DNA of 11,209 nt from Bacteroidales bacterium. Its GTDB lineage: Bacteria; Bacteroidota; Bacteroidia; Bacteroidales; Bacteroidaceae. Made by a program: the position numbers and the translations under genes. Below the pieces are notes generated by a model. That model worked only from the letters and a program-made list of their open reading frames with translations. It did not search any database and was not told the DNA's origin. The DNA is taken from assembly GCA_004558865.1 (NCBI GenBank), contig SFCY01000074.1, forward strand, positions 1 through 11,209, read 5' to 3'. How positions within the stretch are numbered: the first letter of the stretch is position 1; each line of letters begins with the position of its first letter. This document shows positions 1-6,308 of the stretch, piece by piece.

Positions 1-97
1 CGCCGTGCAAGCAAGGGAGACAAGACCGTCCCGCCGTGAAAGCAAGCGCGGCGGGGATGCCGCACCATGAAAGAATGTGCGGCGGGGACGCCGCACC
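1..97. repeat. GC-rich tandem hairpin repeat, cut by the window start
   Basis: About three degenerate units of 29-31 nt lie head to tail: roughly 1-30, 31-59 and 60-90, with the start of a fourth at 91-97. Units 2 and 3 share the pattern CCGC..TGAAAG.AA..GCGGCGGGGA.G. Each can fold: CCGCCG at 31-36 pairs with CGGCGG near 49-54, and GCCGCAC at 59-65 pairs exactly with GTGCGGC at 77-83. GTGCGGC can also pair with GCCGCAC at 90-96, so alternative hairpins compete. There is no open frame of note. It looks like an intergenic palindromic repeat family; the array probably continues left of the window. It is not a CRISPR, because there are no unique spacers of constant length. Confidence 0.6.
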
Positions 98-287
98 TCC
101 TACTATATGAATAACGGTTTAGTTATATAGAAGGCTGATAGAATAATCGATAAAGTGCAGTTGTCGTTTCGGTCGTCTTCTGCATCTATCGGTTTCAAAA
201 CGTCAAGCCTCATCGGTCGTGTAGCCCGCTACGCTCCCTCTTCAACTTACATTTTGAATCCCGTTATCTTGCAGAACCTTTTCGATA
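98..287. other. AT-rich non-genic stretch beside the 100-bp repeat
   Basis: No intact gene is recognisable here. On the minus strand a 39-codon frame runs out of the neighbouring repeat, from 366 down to a TAA at 247-249. It ends in the peptide FCKITGFKM and has an internal ATG within the repeat. The stretch may be the continuation of the same dispersed repeat, since the opposite copy at the right end is cut by the window edge and cannot be compared here. The plus-strand frame over 155-370 shows no family features and looks like chance. Confidence 0.35.
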
Positions 288-387
288 AGCCAAATGAGCA
301 GAGCCAAGCTTGCTTGAACTCTGCCATGGCGAGAAAAGGTGGGAGCTGGGCCCAATACGACTCGACCTAATTTATAGAACCAGCCTT
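288..387 (-). repeat. Left copy of a ~100-bp structured repeat (inverted relative to 11111-11209)
   Basis: This 100-nt segment is the reverse complement of the 99-nt segment at 11111-11209, apart from two substitutions (around 311 and 317) and a divergent core of 7 versus 6 nt at about 344-350. Runs of 37, 25 and 23 nt are identical. The unit is strongly palindromic: positions 294-327 form a stem of about 15 bp with two single-base bulges (ATG with CAT, GCAGAG with CTCTGC, CCAAGC with GCTTGA). The divergent core still leaves a GGG/CCC stem in both copies. Similarity stops at 387/388 on the inner side; the outer limit cannot be set because the other copy runs off the window. I read it as a dispersed intergenic element of the REP/MITE kind, not a gene. 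Confidence 0.8.
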
Positions 388-412
388 AAATTTGGTTGTA
401 GAACAAGTATGA

Positions 413-543
413 TTACAGACTTATGCCCATGCTTATCCATCTTCTCTTCCTCTCGTAGCATACGTCCATCTGACGAGACCTCTCCTATTCCTCGTCGCGA
501 CGTGCTTCCTGTCGAAGACGAGCCTCACGGTTGGCATTCCCAT
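413..543 (-). pseudogene. Remnant of a tyrosine recombinase (integrase) N-terminal arm-binding domain
   Basis: From an ATG at 541-543 (minus strand) the frame reads MGMPTVRLVFDRKHVATRN and continues RRGLV. One base is then missing near 471-473, and the next frame gives QMDVCYERKRRWISMGISL before a TAA at 413-415. Joined, this matches the opening of Bacteroidetes phage/ICE integrases: a first beta-strand VRLVFDRKHVAT, a short turn, then a YERKRRWISMGI strand typical of the arm-type DNA-binding domain. The core-binding and catalytic domains (R..HxxR..Y) are absent, and about 25 nt further on the sequence meets the 100-bp repeat. It is a dead fragment with one frameshift and a 3' truncation. Its 5' end faces the 3' end of tRNA-Arg, the usual arrangement of an element integrated at a tRNA. 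The assignment rests on pattern recognition of about 43 residues. Confidence 0.6.
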
Positions 544-556
544 AATCCTTTGGTTT

Positions 557-589
557 TGGTATCACAAGTGGTATCACATTGGTATCACA
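557..589. repeat. Three phased TGGTATCACA direct repeats
   Basis: The 10-mer TGGTATCACA occurs at 557-566, 569-578 and 580-589, with spacings of 12 and 11 nt, about one helical turn. A fourth, inverted copy (TGTGATACCA) lies at 634-643. They sit just upstream of the integrase remnant and on the tRNA side of it. Short repeats of this kind near an integrase are usually arm-type recombinase or excisionase/repressor sites; that role is inferred from position and phasing only. Confidence 0.65.
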
Positions 590-722
590 AAACCTCGTTT
601 ATCTGCATTTATAGACCCCCAAAAGCCCAAAAATGTGATACCATGAGCGATGTTTGAATTGCTTTGAAGGTTCTTAACTAATTGATATTGAACCTTTTCG
701 AAGTGTTCGCATGATATGTCAT
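590..722. other. Spacer between integrase scar and tRNA-Arg
   Basis: There is no gene here. It contains the inverted TGTGATACCA copy (634-643) and a 7-bp stem (AAGGTTC at 667-673 with GAACCTT at 690-696) with a 16-nt loop. Read on the minus strand this stem lies downstream of the tRNA, but it has no U-run after it, so it is at best a weak processing or termination structure. The 12-mer GAACCTTTTCGA at 690-701 also occurs at 274-285. Confidence 0.3.
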
Positions 723-799
723 TGGTGATTCCGTTGGGACTCGAACCCAAAACCCACAGCTTAGAAGGCTGTTGCTCTATCCAGTTGAGCTACGGAACC
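723..799 (-). tRNA. tRNA-Arg (anticodon UCU), CCA encoded
   Basis: The minus strand folds into a full cloverleaf. The acceptor GGTTCCG (799-793) pairs with CGGAATC (733-727) with one G-U pair. The D-arm is GCTC/GAGC. The anticodon stem ACAGC/GCTGT carries the loop CTTCTAA, giving anticodon TCT at 763-765. A 5-nt variable loop and a T-arm TTGGG/CCCAA with loop TTCGAGT follow. The discriminator A at 726 is followed directly by CCA (725-723), so the tail is genome-encoded. It decodes AGA/AGG arginine codons. The 3' end points at the integrase remnant about 180 nt away, so this is a plausible past integration target. A -7 promoter box lies about 18 nt upstream. Confidence 0.95.
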
Positions 800-816
800 C
801 CATCCTTTTCGGACTG

Positions 817-824
817 CAAAAGTA
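817..824 (-). promoter_or_regulatory. Bacteroidetes -7 box for tRNA-Arg
   Basis: The minus strand reads TACTTTTG, matching the Bacteroidetes -7 consensus TAnnTTTG, followed after 17 nt by the mature tRNA 5' end. A start about 7 nt downstream would give a leader of about 10 nt, normal for a tRNA. The -33 region about 19 nt upstream does not match TTTG well, so only the -7 element is supported. Confidence 0.55.
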
Positions 825-893
825 ATAAAAATAATCGGTTACACCATAGGGAATGGAGGTTTTAACATCTTTTGTTGGCGATTTGCATAAGAT

Positions 894-920
894 ACCGCCA
901 AAAGTTGGCCTCCTGGCGGT
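894..920 (-). terminator. Possible terminator hairpin after the GH2 gene
   Basis: ACCGCCA (894-900) pairs exactly with TGGCGGT (914-920), a 7-bp stem starting about 18 nt past the GH2 stop codon. A competing GCCAA/TTGGC stem shares part of it. No clear U-run follows on the minus strand, so intrinsic termination is uncertain; it could also protect the 3' end of the transcript before the tRNA promoter. Confidence 0.3.
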
Positions 921-937
921 CTCACGCTGCCTTGTGG

Positions 938-3355
938 CTATTCCACCGGCACATCCAACGCTGCCGACAACTCCGGATGCCGCAGGTCGGTCACCTTGAG
1001 GTGTATGTTGCCCTTGCCACCCTTCTGCTGCACGACAACGACGAGCTTGCCGCTGAAGAGCCTCATGCAGGGCTGCGTGAAGGACTCCAGACTTGTGGCG
1101 TCGCCATTGCAGACTCCACGGAAGACCCCGGAGCCGCTGACCTCAAACTCCATCTCGTCGTCAGCCGTGGGCAGCTCCGTGCCATTCTCGTCAAGCAGCG
1201 AGACTGTGACATAGCAGAGATCCTCTCCGTCGGCCTTGAGAGCAGTGCGGTCGGGCTTGAGCGAGATTCGGCGCGCCTCATCGGCGGTCCGCTCCACCGA
1301 CTCAGCCACGGCCTGGCCTTTGACGTCATAATAAACCACCCTAAGCTCACCCGGCTCGTACCTCACGTCGTCCCACATCAGCCTGTAGCGTGCGGCACGC
1401 CGCTTTGCATCCTCGGGCGATGCCGGGACTCCCGTGGAGAACTCCCCATCCTCTATCTTGGCCTTCGACCTTCGGCCTTGGCTCTTGCCATTGACGAAGA
1501 GTTCGGCTGAGGGATAATCCGTATAGACGAAGACTGGAGTAATCTCCCCCTCCCTCCCCGGCCAAGTCCAATGGGGAAGCACGTGTGTGGTGTGTTCACG
1601 GGTGTTCCACTGGGCGCGGTAGAGATAATAGCGGTCCTTGGGCAGTCCGGCCAAATCGCAAATGCCGAAATAGCTGCTGCGTGAGGGCCAATACTCATCG
1701 TAGGGCGTAGGCTCGCCCAAATAGTCGAAGCCCGTCCAAACAAACTGGCCAATGGTGTAGGGAGCGTCGCTCTGGGCCATGAAGTCCTCTTCGGGCAGAT
1801 TGCTCCACGAGCACCATTGCGTGTCATAGCCATTACACTGGCCGTCGGGATAGGTCAGGGTCTTCGACCACTCCACGGGAAACTTGTAGACCCCACGGGA
1901 ACTCACCGTACTGGCCGTTTCAGACCCCAACAGGAAGCCGCAGGGGAGCTGGCCGATGTTGTTGGCGTATTTCCAAACACGATAGTTGAAGCCCGGGATG
2001 TCCATCACCTGCGCAAACCCCGACTTCAGGGCATCATCCGCACGGTCCATGCCCTGGGTCACTTTGCGGGTAGAGTCCAACGAGTGGCAGAGCGCCTGCA
2101 GGCGGGCCGCGATGTCGCGCCCCTCCTCGCTCCACTGCTCGGGAATCTCATTCCCTATGCTGTACATGATGAGCGACGGGTGGTTGCGGTTGGCAAGGAC
2201 CAGATTCGTGATATCCTTCTCGGCCCAGTCGTGGAAAAAGCGCGAGTATCCGTTCTTGCATTTGGGATAGAGCCACATGTCGAAGCTCTCGGCCATGACC
2301 ATCATGCCCAACGAGTCGCAGACCTGCATCTGCATCTGCGAGGGCATGTTGTGGGCCGTGCGTATGGCGTTGGCGCCCATGTCCTTGAGTATTCTAACCT
2401 GGCGAATGAGCGCGGCCTTGTTGACAGCCGCCCCCAAGGGGCCGAGGTCGTGGTGGAGGCACACTCCCTTGATGTCAATAGGCTCGCCATTGAGCCTCGC
2501 CCCCCGCTTGTCCACCGTGAAGGTACGAATGCCAATGGGCAGGGTGTAGGAGTCCAAGGCCTTGCCGCCTTTCCCATAGCTCACCGTAAGGCGGTAGAGG
2601 TAGGGATGGTCGGGTGTCCACAATTGGGGGTTGTCCACACGCAGTCTGACAGTGCCGCACCCCTTGGCTGTGGCCACCACACGTCCGGTGGAATCACGCA
2701 GCGTGTAGGACAGCGGCCCGCCGCCGGGGCGGGTCAGCCCCGCACTGGCCTCAACCACAGCCCCAAGGGCATTGGCAGAGAGGGTGTGGCAGAAGACCGA
2801 CCACTCGTCGATGGCCACCAAAGGCGTGGCGATGAGCTGCACGGGGCGGTAGATGCCCCCACCGGGATACCAGCGGCTGCTCTCCTCAAGATTCTGCAAG
2901 CTGACCTCGATGAGGTTGTCTCCACGGTGGATATAGGGAGTGATGTCGAGCCGGAAGGCATTGTAGCCGTAGGCCCACCACCCGGCCTCCTTGCCGTTGA
3001 CCCTGACATGTGGCTCGGCCATGGCTCCGTCGAAGGCGATCACCACACGCCTGCCCGCCAGTCCGTTCCCGTCGACATAGGTGCGGTAGAAGCCTTTCCC
3101 TATCCAAGGCAGAGCCCCGGAGCGTCCCGACTTCTCGCTTTTCTCGGTCTCGCCGTTCTGGGTGATGGCCACATACTGCAAGTCCCATTTCTTGTCAAAC
3201 GGTCCGCTGATGGCCCAGTCGTGTGGAACCTCCACCATCTGCCAGCCCTGTCCGTCTCGTGAGAACTCCCACTGCCTCAAATCAACGACATGTCGCTGCG
3301 CCGAAGCCCAGAGGGGCAGCAGCACTGCGACGATTGCAAGATGTCTTAGTCTCAT
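938..3355 (-). CDS. Secreted glycoside hydrolase family 2, probable beta-galactosidase
   Basis: This 805-residue protein has a signal peptide (1-19, hydrophobic core then ASA|Q, no lipobox), so it should act in the periplasm or outside. Domain order: GH2 jelly-roll sugar-binding (about 21-185), Ig-like (about 186-280), TIM barrel (about 283-585), DUF4982 (about 593-655, marked by HWTWPG and ELFVNGKSQG) and a GH2 C-terminal Ig-like domain (about 695-800). The acid/base is E403 in YSIGNEIPE and the nucleophile is probably E479 in LLGSETAS; RTAHN at 332-336 is also typical. Retaining exo-glycosidases of this layout in Bacteroidetes are mostly beta-galactosidases, but beta-glucuronidase or another specificity is possible. 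The ATG lies 9 nt after the cinA-type gene, so it is probably co-transcribed with housekeeping genes. No SusC/SusD, sulfatase or regulator is nearby. Confidence 0.92.
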   Translation of the reverse strand: MRLRHLAIVAVLLPLWASAQRHVVDLRQWEFSRDGQGWQMVEVPHDWAISGPFDKKWDLQYVAITQNGETEKSEKSGRSGALPWIGKGFYRTYVDGNGLAGRRVVIAFDGAMAEPHVRVNGKEAGWWAYGYNAFRLDITPYIHRGDNLIEVSLQNLEESSRWYPGGGIYRPVQLIATPLVAIDEWSVFCHTLSANALGAVVEASAGLTRPGGGPLSYTLRDSTGRVVATAKGCGTVRLRVDNPQLWTPDHPYLYRLTVSYGKGGKALDSYTLPIGIRTFTVDKRGARLNGEPIDIKGVCLHHDLGPLGAAVNKAALIRQVRILKDMGANAIRTAHNMPSQMQMQVCDSLGMMVMAESFDMWLYPKCKNGYSRFFHDWAEKDITNLVLANRNHPSLIMYSIGNEIPEQWSEEGRDIAARLQALCHSLDSTRKVTQGMDRADDALKSGFAQVMDIPGFNYRVWKYANNIGQLPCGFLLGSETASTVSSRGVYKFPVEWSKTLTYPDGQCNGYDTQWCSWSNLPEEDFMAQSDAPYTIGQFVWTGFDYLGEPTPYDEYWPSRSSYFGICDLAGLPKDRYYLYRAQWNTREHTTHVLPHWTWPGREGEITPVFVYTDYPSAELFVNGKSQGRRSKAKIEDGEFSTGVPASPEDAKRRAARYRLMWDDVRYEPGELRVVYYDVKGQAVAESVERTADEARRISLKPDRTALKADGEDLCYVTVSLLDENGTELPTADDEMEFEVSGSGVFRGVCNGDATSLESFTQPCMRLFSGKLVVVVQQKGGKGNIHLKVTDLRHPELSAALDVPVE

Positions 3356-3364
3356 ACTATCAGC

Positions 3365-3856
3365 CTACATTTGCGACTTCAGATAGTCAAGGAAGAGCCT
3401 CAGCACCTGGTTGGTGGCCTTGTTGAGGTTGAGGTCGCGCCCTTGGTCCTCGGTACACTTGAAGGTCCTCACCTCGTCCTTCGAGCCATAGCCCAACCAT
3501 ATCGTCCCCACGGGGATGCCGGGCGTACCGCCGTCAGGACCGGCGATTCCCGTGGCCGATAGGGCGAAGTCGCAGTTGAGTGCCAAGCAGGCTCCCGCCA
3601 CCATTTCCTTGGCCACTTCCTCGCACACGGCCGTCTGCTCTTCCAGCACTTGGTGGGAGACTTGGAGCAGACGCTCCTTCACTTCATTGGTGTAGCAGAT
3701 AATGCCACCCTTGAAATAGTTGCTTGCCCCGGGAGTGGCGATGATGGCCTCGGCGATGCGGCCGCCCGTGCAGCTCTCCGCCGTCCCCAACGTCTTGCCG
3801 TTGTCATAGAGCAGCTGCTGTATTTCCTTGCTCAATACTTTTGTCTCGAAATCCAT
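3365..3856 (-). CDS. pncC: CinA C-terminal domain protein, probable nicotinamide-nucleotide amidase
   Basis: This 163-residue protein corresponds to the C-terminal domain of CinA standing alone; the N-terminal molybdopterin-binding-like domain is absent. The family deamidates nicotinamide mononucleotide to nicotinate mononucleotide in the cytoplasm, recycling NAD breakdown products. Visible motifs: TAESCTGG at 25-32 with the expected active-site S28, YTNEVK with K60, and ATGIAGPDGGT at 101-111 followed by PVGT at 115-118. The ATG starts 9 nt after the tsaD stop codon and the stop is 9 nt before the GH2 gene, so it is mid-operon. The usual Lys before PVGT is replaced (GIPVGT). The symbol reflects the enzyme type; whether it is active on NMN cannot be judged here. 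Confidence 0.9.
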   Translation of the reverse strand: MDFETKVLSKEIQQLLYDNGKTLGTAESCTGGRIAEAIIATPGASNYFKGGIICYTNEVKERLLQVSHQVLEEQTAVCEEVAKEMVAGACLALNCDFALSATGIAGPDGGTPGIPVGTIWLGYGSKDEVRTFKCTEDQGRDLNLNKATNQVLRLFLDYLKSQM

Positions 3857-3865
3857 AGTCTTGTG

Positions 3866-4891
3866 TTATTTGAATGTCACTTTGGAGAATGCTGGCAGGT
3901 CGATGGAGGCGAAAGCCTTGTCACGGTATTTGAAGGTGCCCACGCAGGCTATCATGGCCGCGTTGTCGGTGGTATAGCTGAACTTTGGGATGTAGATGGT
4001 CCAGCCATATTTGTCGGCATGCTCCCTGAAGGCGGCCCGGAGGCCATTGTTGGCGCTCACCCCTCCGGCCACAGCCACATGCCTGATGCCCGTGGTCTTC
4101 ACAGCCTCGCGCAACTTTCTCATCAGGATGTCCACGATGGTGTGTTCCAGGCTGGCGGCGAGGTCATCCTTGTGGTGTTCCACGAAGTCGGGGTCCTCGG
4201 CCACCCATTTCCTCAGATTGTAGAGGAAGCTGGTCTTCAGTCCTGAGAAGGAATAGTCCAAGCCTGGGATGTGGGGTTCGGAGAACCTGTAAGCGAGGGG
4301 ATTGCCCTGTCGGGCCAGGCGATCGATGATGGGTCCGCCGGGATAGCCCAGCCCCATCACTTTCGAGCACTTGTCGATGGCCTCTCCGGCTGCGTCGTCG
4401 ATGGTTTGTCCCAGCACCTCCATGTCGTTGTAAGCGTTGACCTTCACGATCTGTGAGTTGCCGCCCGACACCAGGAGGCAGATGAATGGGAAGGGCGGAT
4501 GCGAGTTGTCGTCGTCGCTCTCCTTGATGAAATGGGCCATGACGTGCCCCTGCAGGTGGTTGACGTCAATCAATGGGATGTCGAGCGCGCGGGCAAAGCC
4601 CTTGGCGAAGGTCACTCCCACAAGGAGCGAACCCATCAGTCCCGGCCCACGGGTGAAGGCCACCGCCGAGAGGTCCTCCTTAGTGATGCCGGCACGCTTG
4701 ATGGCCTGGTCCACCACGGGGACCACATTCTGTTGGTGGGCGCGCGAGGCCAGCTCAGGCACCACGCCCCCGTAGGCGCGGTGCACCTCCTGCGAGGCTG
4801 TCACGTTACTCAGAATCACACCGTTGCGGAGCACTGCGGCCGACGTATCGTCGCAACTCGATTCTATGCCTAAAATATAAATGTCTTTCAT
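3866..4891 (-). CDS. tsaD: tRNA N6-adenosine threonylcarbamoyltransferase
   Basis: A 341-residue TsaD (Kae1/YgjD) protein, near the usual length of about 337. It transfers the threonylcarbamoyl group to A37 of ANN-decoding tRNAs with TsaB and TsaE (t6A). The N-terminus ILGIESSCDDTSAAV at 6-20 is diagnostic. Metal ligands are H112 and H116 (NHLQGH) and D309 (YTTDNAAM). VSGGNSQ at 141-147 and AGGVSANN at 275-282 are nucleotide-contacting loops. The frame is open to 5044, but the start at 4891 (MKDIYILGIE) fits the family; the upstream part overlaps map and is arginine-rich shadow sequence. It begins 23 nt after map and ends 9 nt before the CinA-type gene. TsaB and TsaE are not in this window. 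Confidence 0.96.
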   Translation of the reverse strand: MKDIYILGIESSCDDTSAAVLRNGVILSNVTASQEVHRAYGGVVPELASRAHQQNVVPVVDQAIKRAGITKEDLSAVAFTRGPGLMGSLLVGVTFAKGFARALDIPLIDVNHLQGHVMAHFIKESDDDNSHPPFPFICLLVSGGNSQIVKVNAYNDMEVLGQTIDDAAGEAIDKCSKVMGLGYPGGPIIDRLARQGNPLAYRFSEPHIPGLDYSFSGLKTSFLYNLRKWVAEDPDFVEHHKDDLAASLEHTIVDILMRKLREAVKTTGIRHVAVAGGVSANNGLRAAFREHADKYGWTIYIPKFSYTTDNAAMIACVGTFKYRDKAFASIDLPAFSKVTFK

Positions 4892-4914
4892 ATCATTACT
4901 TTGCAAACTCAACA

Positions 4915-5778
4915 TCAATGGGACAGCACCTCCACGCCATGGTCGGTCATCAGGAACGTATGCTCCCATTGCGCGCTGGGCTTCTCGTCGCCCGATATCA
5001 CTTCCCACCCGTAGGGGTCGTCTGCGTCGATGTAGACTTTCCATGTCCCCATGTTGACCATGGGCTCGATGGTGAACACCATGCCCGGCACCAGCAGCAT
5101 GCCGGTGCCCTTGTGGCCATAGTGGAGGATGTCAGGCTCCTCGTGCATGGCCAGCCCCACGCCGTGGCCGCAAAGGTCGCGCACCACGCCATAGCCGTAT
5201 TTCTCGGCATGTTTCTGTATGGCGTGTCCGATGTCGCCCACGAAGCAGTAGGGCTTGGCGGCCTCGGCCCCAATCTCCAAGCATTCCTTGGTGACCCTCA
5301 CCAGCTGCTCCTTCTCGGGCGTGGTCTTCCCACCGATGATGAACATGCGCGAGGCGTCGCCGTAATATCCGTCCACGCTCAGGGTCATGTCCACGTTCAC
5401 AATGTCGCCCGGCTGCAGCACGTCCTCCTTCTTGGGGATTCCATGGCACACCACCTCGTTGATACTGGTGCAGACACACTTGGGAAATCCCTCATAGTTG
5501 AGGCATGCCGGCACAGCGTTGTTCTCCTTGCAGTAGGCCATGCAGATGTCGTCAATCTCCTGAGTGTTCATTCCCGGGTGGATGGCGGCCTCCACGGCGT
5601 CAAGGCATCCCGTGTTGACCAGACCGGCCTTGCGAATGCCCTCTATCTGCTCGGGTGTGCGGATCATGTCGCGTGTGGGTACCAGCTTCCCCTTGCTCTC
5701 CCAATACATCACTTTCTTGTCAAGCTCCGTAATGGGCTGGCCGGGAATCAGGTGCCATCTTCTTTTCTTTTGAAACAT
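4915..5778 (-). CDS. map: Methionine aminopeptidase, type I
   Basis: It removes initiator methionine from new proteins, using a pita-bread fold and two metal ions. From the ATG at 5778 the protein has 287 residues. A TTG two codons upstream (5784) is in frame but the ATG is preferred. Metal ligands are D130 (VNVDMT), D141 (YGDASR), H205 (GHGVG), E238 (FTIEP) and E272 (QWEHTF); H112 (CHGIP) and H212 (MHEEP) are also conserved. About 35 N-terminal residues (KKRRWHLIPGQPITELD and following) precede the point where the compact E. coli enzyme starts; this extension has no Cys motif, so it is not the zinc-finger form. It lies 79 nt after the small secreted protein gene and 23 nt before tsaD. Confidence 0.96.
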   Translation of the reverse strand: MFQKKRRWHLIPGQPITELDKKVMYWESKGKLVPTRDMIRTPEQIEGIRKAGLVNTGCLDAVEAAIHPGMNTQEIDDICMAYCKENNAVPACLNYEGFPKCVCTSINEVVCHGIPKKEDVLQPGDIVNVDMTLSVDGYYGDASRMFIIGGKTTPEKEQLVRVTKECLEIGAEAAKPYCFVGDIGHAIQKHAEKYGYGVVRDLCGHGVGLAMHEEPDILHYGHKGTGMLLVPGMVFTIEPMVNMGTWKVYIDADDPYGWEVISGDEKPSAQWEHTFLMTDHGVEVLSH

Positions 5779-5808
5779 AAGCAAGTCTTGTTATACTATA
5801 TTTTTAAC

Positions 5809-5850
5809 GCCACCCCCAACATGACGCGGAAGGCTCCGGCGGGGGGCGGC
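5809..5850 (-). other. Stem-loop upstream of map
   Basis: On the minus strand GCCGCCCCC (5850-5842) can pair with GGGGGTGGC (5817-5809) over 9 bp with one G-U pair and a loop of about 24 nt. It sits in the gap between the small secreted protein gene and map. The following bases are AU-rich (GTTAAAAATATAG) but not a U-run, so it is not a convincing terminator; it may mark a partial transcript boundary or stabilise the map mRNA. No -7 TAnnTTTG box is visible between it and map. Confidence 0.3.
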
Positions 5851-5857
5851 ATGAGAA

Positions 5858-6256
5858 TCATTTCGGCTCCTTGCAGAAGAAGTAGGTCCATCTGTAGGGA
5901 TCGTTGGCCGCGAACATGATGACGCAGAACCGCATGAGCGGGCTCTCGGCATAGAGGTCACGGTTGAACTTGAACACGTATTCGTCGCCCCGCCAGTCCG
6001 TGGCCGAGAGTTCCGTGCTCTTGATGGAGTCGGAGTCTATCTCACGATCGACGCTCTCCACCACGTAGCGTGCCGTGTCGACCAGCACCTGGCGGGAGCC
6101 GTCCTTGACAATCTCGATCGAGGAGGCCTCGGCCTTGCCGTAGTCGGCGGTCCGCATGTCGCGGGGGGCCTTGGCCATCGCACTCCATATCTCTATTTGC
6201 GCCTGGGCCATGAGCGGGGCCATGGCGCAGAGCAGCATAAGCAATGTTTTCTTCAT
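5858..6256 (-). CDS. Small secreted protein of unknown function
   Basis: I do not recognise the family. The 132 residues open with a clear Sec signal peptide: MKK, a hydrophobic core (TLLMLLCAMAPLM) and AQA before Q20 or I21. The Cys at 10 is not in a lipobox. The mature part of about 112 residues is acidic in the middle (VESVDREIDSDS), then has DWRGDEYVFKFNRDLYAESPLMRF and an aromatic end (DPYRWTYFFCKEPK). This suggests a small beta-rich exported domain with two Cys (111 and 128) that could form a disulfide. It lies 52 nt after the HAD gene and 79 nt before map, looser spacing than its neighbours. The signal peptide and clean ATG support a real gene. Confidence 0.75.
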   Translation of the reverse strand: MKKTLLMLLCAMAPLMAQAQIEIWSAMAKAPRDMRTADYGKAEASSIEIVKDGSRQVLVDTARYVVESVDREIDSDSIKSTELSATDWRGDEYVFKFNRDLYAESPLMRFCVIMFAANDPYRWTYFFCKEPK

Positions 6257-6308
6257 ATCTGTAATGTTTTATTGTTCACTGTCTATGAGCCGCCGACATC
6301 GCGCGGGT

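Noticed and set aside
1..97. Possible CRISPR array
   Set aside because: The units are directly abutting degenerate hairpins without unique spacers, and there are no cas genes.
155..657. Two overlapping plus-strand frames (155-370 and 310-657)
   Set aside because: They run across the palindromic repeat and opposite the integrase remnant; their composition is that of antisense or repeat sequence.
1817..3262. 481-codon plus-strand open frame
   Set aside because: It is the antisense shadow of the GH2 beta-galactosidase, whose motifs and length are clear; the plus-strand peptide has no family features.
4892..5044. N-terminal extension of TsaD (start at 5044)
   Set aside because: It overlaps the map coding end, is arginine-rich shadow sequence, and the family begins at MKDIYILGIESS (4891).
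5779..5784. TTG start of methionine aminopeptidase two codons upstream
   Set aside because: An ATG follows two codons later and is the simpler start.
4918..5919. 333-codon plus-strand open frame opposite map
   Set aside because: It is antisense to a methionine aminopeptidase with all catalytic residues; long antisense frames are common in this GC-rich region.
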